Origin: Emcibacter sp048269205
Lineage (GTDB): Bacteria > Pseudomonadota > Alphaproteobacteria > Sphingomonadales > Emcibacteraceae
DNA: 64,000 nucleotides
NCBI RefSeq assembly: GCF_048269205.1
Contig: NZ_JBLXJC010000002.1
Span: forward strand, 687,453 to 751,452
Direction: 5' to 3'
Made by a program: the position numbers and the translations under genes. Positions 60,714-64,000 of the stretch are shown piece after piece (within the stretch, counting starts at the first letter, position 1; each line of letters opens with the position of its first letter). The notes under the pieces are model-generated. The model worked only from the letters and a program-made list of their open reading frames with translations. It was not told the origin of the DNA and did not search any database.

Positions 60714-63700
60714 ATGCAAATCACCAGCCTGGCCATCAATAATTCCCGTGTTACCATAATGGGGATACTCCTCGCAGTGGTGCTTGGTATTTCGACATTC
60801 CTGACCTATCCCAGCGCGGAAGACCCCAGTGTCACGATCCGCACGGCGCAAATCAGTGCTTTCGTCCCGGGCATGTCCGCCGAACGTATAGAAAATCTGT
60901 TGACGGAGCCCCTCGAAGCAGCTCTCCGCGAAATTGCGGAAATCAAGAATATAGATTCGACTTCCAAACCGGGTGAAACCCTGATCTCGGTGGAAGCCCA
61001 TGAGTGGGTTAGCGACCTGGACCCGGTTTTTCAGGATATTCGCAACAAGGTCCAGGATACCAAACGGAGCCTTCCGGGAAACACTGTTGGCCCCTTCGTA
61101 TATGACGATGTCGGCCTCACCGCAATCGCGACCGTTACCCTCTGGACTGATGGGTTTTCCATGGCGGAAATGTCCGACACGGCAAAAAGCATACGTAACA
61201 CCCTGTATACCCTGAAGGGGGTCAGGCGTGTTGAGATTATAGGCGTGCAGGAGGAACAAATCCTCCTTGAGGCCAATCCGGGCACACTGGCGCAACTGGG
61301 TATTTCGCCGGAGCAGATTTTTAGTGAACTCGCTCTGCAGAACATTATCCAGCCGAGCGGTGAAATTATCGCCGACGGACGTAAGGTCACACTGGAAACC
61401 ACCGGGAACTTTGAAAGTGACGAAGCAATAAAAAATGTCGTATTTTCCGTTCCAAACTCCAATCAGGTTGTGCGCCTTGGAGAAGTTGTCGACATCAAAC
61501 GGCAATATGCCGACCCGCCTGCCAAGCCCGTCTATTTCAACAACCAGCAGGCCATAATATTGTCAGTTTCCACCATCAGCGGCACCAACAATATTGAGTT
61601 TGGCAAACGATTGACCGATACGCTTGCCTCCATAGAGAACAACCTGCCTATCGGGTATGTCCTTGAGTATGCCACTTTCCAGCCGGACCTTATTGAAGAG
61701 ACTGTCCAGGGCGCCGTTTCAAACGTGTATCAGACGCTTGTCATCGTTCTGGTTGTGGTGATGGTTTTTCTCGGCTTGCGGACAGGATTGATCGTCGGCT
61801 CCTTTGTGCCGCTGACCATGCTGGTTGGAATAATCATCATGCGGCTGTTTGATATTGAACTGCAGCGCATGTCCATCGCGGCAATGATCATTGCCCTCGG
61901 ACTGCTGGTTGACAATGGAATTGTGGTTGCCGAGGACATCAGGGTGCGGCTGCACGCCGGCGTGGGTAAAATCACAGCGGCTGTTGAGGCTGGACGAACC
62001 CTCGCCATGCCATTGTTATCCTCGTCTCTCACTACGGTATTTGCCTTCTTGCCGATGATGTTACTGGACGGGAGTACAGGCGACTATGTGCGATCCCTTG
62101 CCCAGGTTGTCGCGATTTTACTGCTCACCTCATGGCTGTTGTCCCTGACCGTCACACCGGCCATGTGTGTCTGGTTTATGAAAGCCGACCCTCAGGCCGA
62201 TGATACCATGCCCCGACGATCGGATTATTCCGGCAGGACCTACCGGCTCTATAGGGCCATTCTGGGCAAACTGCTCGGAAGCCGGTTCCTGTTTCTGGGC
62301 ACTCTGATTATTCTGCTCCTGGGTTCCATACAGGTGCTGGGGATTATTCGAACCGAGTTTTTCCCCCTTGGGGCGCGCAACCAGTTCCTGGTCTATATCG
62401 ACTTTGAAGCCGGCACAGCCGTGCGAGAGGTCGACAGGGCAATCCAGCCCCTGACCCGCTGGTTGGCTGACACCCGGGAGAACCCGGAAGTCACAAGCCA
62501 TGTAGCCTACATTGGTGACGGCGGCCCGCGGTTTTTTCTGGCGCTTTCCCCTGTGGACCCTGACGATCACCGCGCTTTTATCCTGGTAAATGTAAAATCG
62601 CCGGAGCAGGTTTCGCCACTTGTTGAACGGGTAAATCGCTTCATGGCCGAAAATATACCCGGCGCCAGAGCGGATGCAAAGAAAATGTGGTTTGGATCCA
62701 CAGAACCGGGACTTCTGGAAATACGGCTGATTGGGCCGGAAAGCGACAAACTGGCGTCTCTTGCACTGACCCTGGAAGAAGCGTTACACGAGATTCCGGA
62801 TACCGTTGGCATCAAACATGACTGGGAAAACAAGATTCTCAAGATTTTGATTGATGTTGATCAGACCCGGGCGCGCCGTGCCGGTTTGTCGTCAAGCGAT
62901 ATTGCAGACGCACTGGATGCGACATTCTCGGGGGTGACCATCAGCGAATACCGGGAAGGCGAAAACATCATTCCAATTTTATTTCGCGCCAGGGAAGATA
63001 TGCGCAATTCATTGATGGGGCTGCAACAGGCCTTGATCCATTCACCTGTAACCGCCAGTTTTGTCAGTCTTGAACAAATTGCAACTGTCAGAGCGGAATG
63101 GCAATTCGGCCGGACTATTCGGCACAATCGCGAGCGCACTTTAACCCTGCAGGCACGAAATACCAGAATCTCCTCGCAGTTGCTTTTCGAAGAACTGGCT
63201 CCTGTGTTGAACAGTCTGGACCTGCCGCCCGGCTATCGCTGGGAAATTGGCGGGGAAGTAGAAGACCAGCAAACGGCCAACAATGATTTGTTTGCACTTC
63301 TGCCGCTTTCACTGGCGGGGATTGCTCTGCTTCTGGTGGGACAATTTAATTCCTTCCGGCGCGGCGGCATTATCCTGCTCACGATTCCGCTGGTATTGAT
63401 CGGTGGCGTGCTGGGCCTGGTGATCATGGATGCCGCCTTCGGCTTTATGGTTATGCTGGGCTTCTTCAGCCTGGCGGGCATCCTGATCAACAACGGCATC
63501 GTATTGATCGACCGTATTGAAGTCGAACGCAAGGCGGGCAAAGAGCCACTGGAGGCTGTGATCACTGCTTGCCTTGCACGATTACGGCCGATTATGATGA
63601 CGACATTAACAACAGTTCTTGGACTGGTTCCCCTGATCCTGTTTGGCGGTGTCTTGTTTTACGGTATGGCCTCGGTCATCGCCTGGGGCCTTATCGTAGC

Positions 63701-63767
63701 GACCATTGTGACACTTGGCTTTGTCCCCGTACTCTACACATTATTATTCCGGATACCTGTCAAATAA
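60714..63767 (+). CDS. RND-family efflux permease
   Basis: 1017 residues with the AcrB/HAE1 plan: one N-terminal helix, a large porter loop, five helices (about 330-480), one more helix, a second large loop and five helices. The helix-4 proton relay reads LLVDNGIVVAEDI, so the usual Asp-Asp pair is Asp-Asn, as in one RND subgroup. GGAG precedes the ATG by seven bases and the adaptor stop is 20 bases upstream. No outer-membrane factor or local regulator is encoded nearby, so a shared TolC-like channel is assumed. Its substrates cannot be told. Confidence 0.93.
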   Translation: MQITSLAINNSRVTIMGILLAVVLGISTFLTYPSAEDPSVTIRTAQISAFVPGMSAERIENLLTEPLEAALREIAEIKNIDSTSKPGETLISVEAHEWVSDLDPVFQDIRNKVQDTKRSLPGNTVGPFVYDDVGLTAIATVTLWTDGFSMAEMSDTAKSIRNTLYTLKGVRRVEIIGVQEEQILLEANPGTLAQLGISPEQIFSELALQNIIQPSGEIIADGRKVTLETTGNFESDEAIKNVVFSVPNSNQVVRLGEVVDIKRQYADPPAKPVYFNNQQAIILSVSTISGTNNIEFGKRLTDTLASIENNLPIGYVLEYATFQPDLIEETVQGAVSNVYQTLVIVLVVVMVFLGLRTGLIVGSFVPLTMLVGIIIMRLFDIELQRMSIAAMIIALGLLVDNGIVVAEDIRVRLHAGVGKITAAVEAGRTLAMPLLSSSLTTVFAFLPMMLLDGSTGDYVRSLAQVVAILLLTSWLLSLTVTPAMCVWFMKADPQADDTMPRRSDYSGRTYRLYRAILGKLLGSRFLFLGTLIILLLGSIQVLGIIRTEFFPLGARNQFLVYIDFEAGTAVREVDRAIQPLTRWLADTRENPEVTSHVAYIGDGGPRFFLALSPVDPDDHRAFILVNVKSPEQVSPLVERVNRFMAENIPGARADAKKMWFGSTEPGLLEIRLIGPESDKLASLALTLEEALHEIPDTVGIKHDWENKILKILIDVDQTRARRAGLSSSDIADALDATFSGVTISEYREGENIIPILFRAREDMRNSLMGLQQALIHSPVTASFVSLEQIATVRAEWQFGRTIRHNRERTLTLQARNTRISSQLLFEELAPVLNSLDLPPGYRWEIGGEVEDQQTANNDLFALLPLSLAGIALLLVGQFNSFRRGGIILLTIPLVLIGGVLGLVIMDAAFGFMVMLGFFSLAGILINNGIVLIDRIEVERKAGKEPLEAVITACLARLRPIMMTTLTTVLGLVPLILFGGVLFYGMASVIAWGLIVATIVTLGFVPVLYTLLFRIPVK

Positions 63768-63850
63768 GATCCTGCAGGATGCCTCTGGCCGCCGCTGTAA
63801 TCGTGCTTAGTGCCTGTCTTACAAGGTTCAATTCTGACCGACGCCTGACT

Positions 63851-63890
63851 AAAACACAAAAACCACCCCGAATGGGATGGTTTTGTGTTT
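63851..63890 (-). terminator. Terminator of initiator tRNA
   Basis: On the minus strand AAAACACAAAACCATCCC and GGGGTGGTTTTTGTGTTTT form a long, slightly imperfect hairpin with a T-rich 3' arm, directly after the tRNA CCA end. Its position and strand fit the tRNA transcript. Confidence 0.75.
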
Positions 63891-63967
<77 letters not shown>

Positions 63968-64000
63968 TCAATTAAATCGCACTACCGCTTCGCTGCTTGA

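Overview
The window is about 64 kb of bacterial DNA. Gene content suggests an alphaproteobacterium of the Sphingomonadales / Emcibacterales / Kordiimonadales sort: LigF- and LigW-like aromatic enzymes, several TonB receptors, BluB, an MHS transporter and an alphaproteobacterial-type initiator tRNA. The genus cannot be fixed from sequence alone. It reads as a chromosomal catabolic region. No transposase, integrase, phage gene or CRISPR array was seen.

Region A (1-18,072) is a dense aromatic/aryl-ether catabolic locus. It holds a Nu-type GST, a lipoprotein PQQ alcohol dehydrogenase with its own cytochrome c domain, an overlapping pair of LigF-type GSTs, a P450cam-like P450, a LigW-like decarboxylase, two SnoaL/NTF2-fold proteins, an SDR, an NmrA/QorB-like reductase, a lignostilbene-dioxygenase-like carotenoid oxygenase, two overlapping CmcJ/NvfI oxygenases, MarR and AraC regulators, an acyl-CoA ligase and an MDR oxidoreductase. 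Several intergenic regions share a 6-5-6 inverted repeat (TTTGTT-N5-AACAAA type), which suggests one regulon. No cluster with this exact content is known to me.

Region B (18,218-25,252) holds bluB, a FecCD/FhuBC-type ABC permease and ATPase without a visible binding protein, a Fur-box-like promoter, a siderophore TonB receptor, an unknown membrane protein and a PepSY membrane protein. It looks like an iron-siderophore island. A truncated, frameshifted response-regulator remnant follows.

Region C (25,541-51,809) starts with a mandelate dehydrogenase / benzoylformate decarboxylase pair. A fumarylpyruvate-hydrolase-like protein and a split (R)-hydroxyacyl-CoA dehydrogenase / MaoC hydratase module follow, then a TetR regulator and an acyl-CoA ligase. 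The rest is an apparent acquisition-and-hydrolysis system: two exported type-B carboxylesterases, two TonB receptors, a Tat-exported M28-like protein lacking the usual metal ligands, an MHS and an MFS transporter, an exported cyclase, a lipoprotein serine hydrolase and a second SDR. Five promoters of this region carry the same 28-bp operator (9-10-9 inverted repeat). A regulator with two complete TetR DNA-binding domains in one chain lies next to the second TonB receptor, with three repeated sites between them.

Region D (52,096-64,000) has a 1450-residue autotransporter with an N-terminal DUF4347 (caspase-like) domain and a tandem 85/86-residue repeat array. A small lipoprotein, a Rap1a-like secreted protein divergent from a DUF2975/XRE pair, gene remnants and an RND efflux pair follow. 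The stretch from 56,978 to the initiator tRNA at 63,891-63,967 is bounded by a copy of the tRNA 3' end, as an integration footprint would be.
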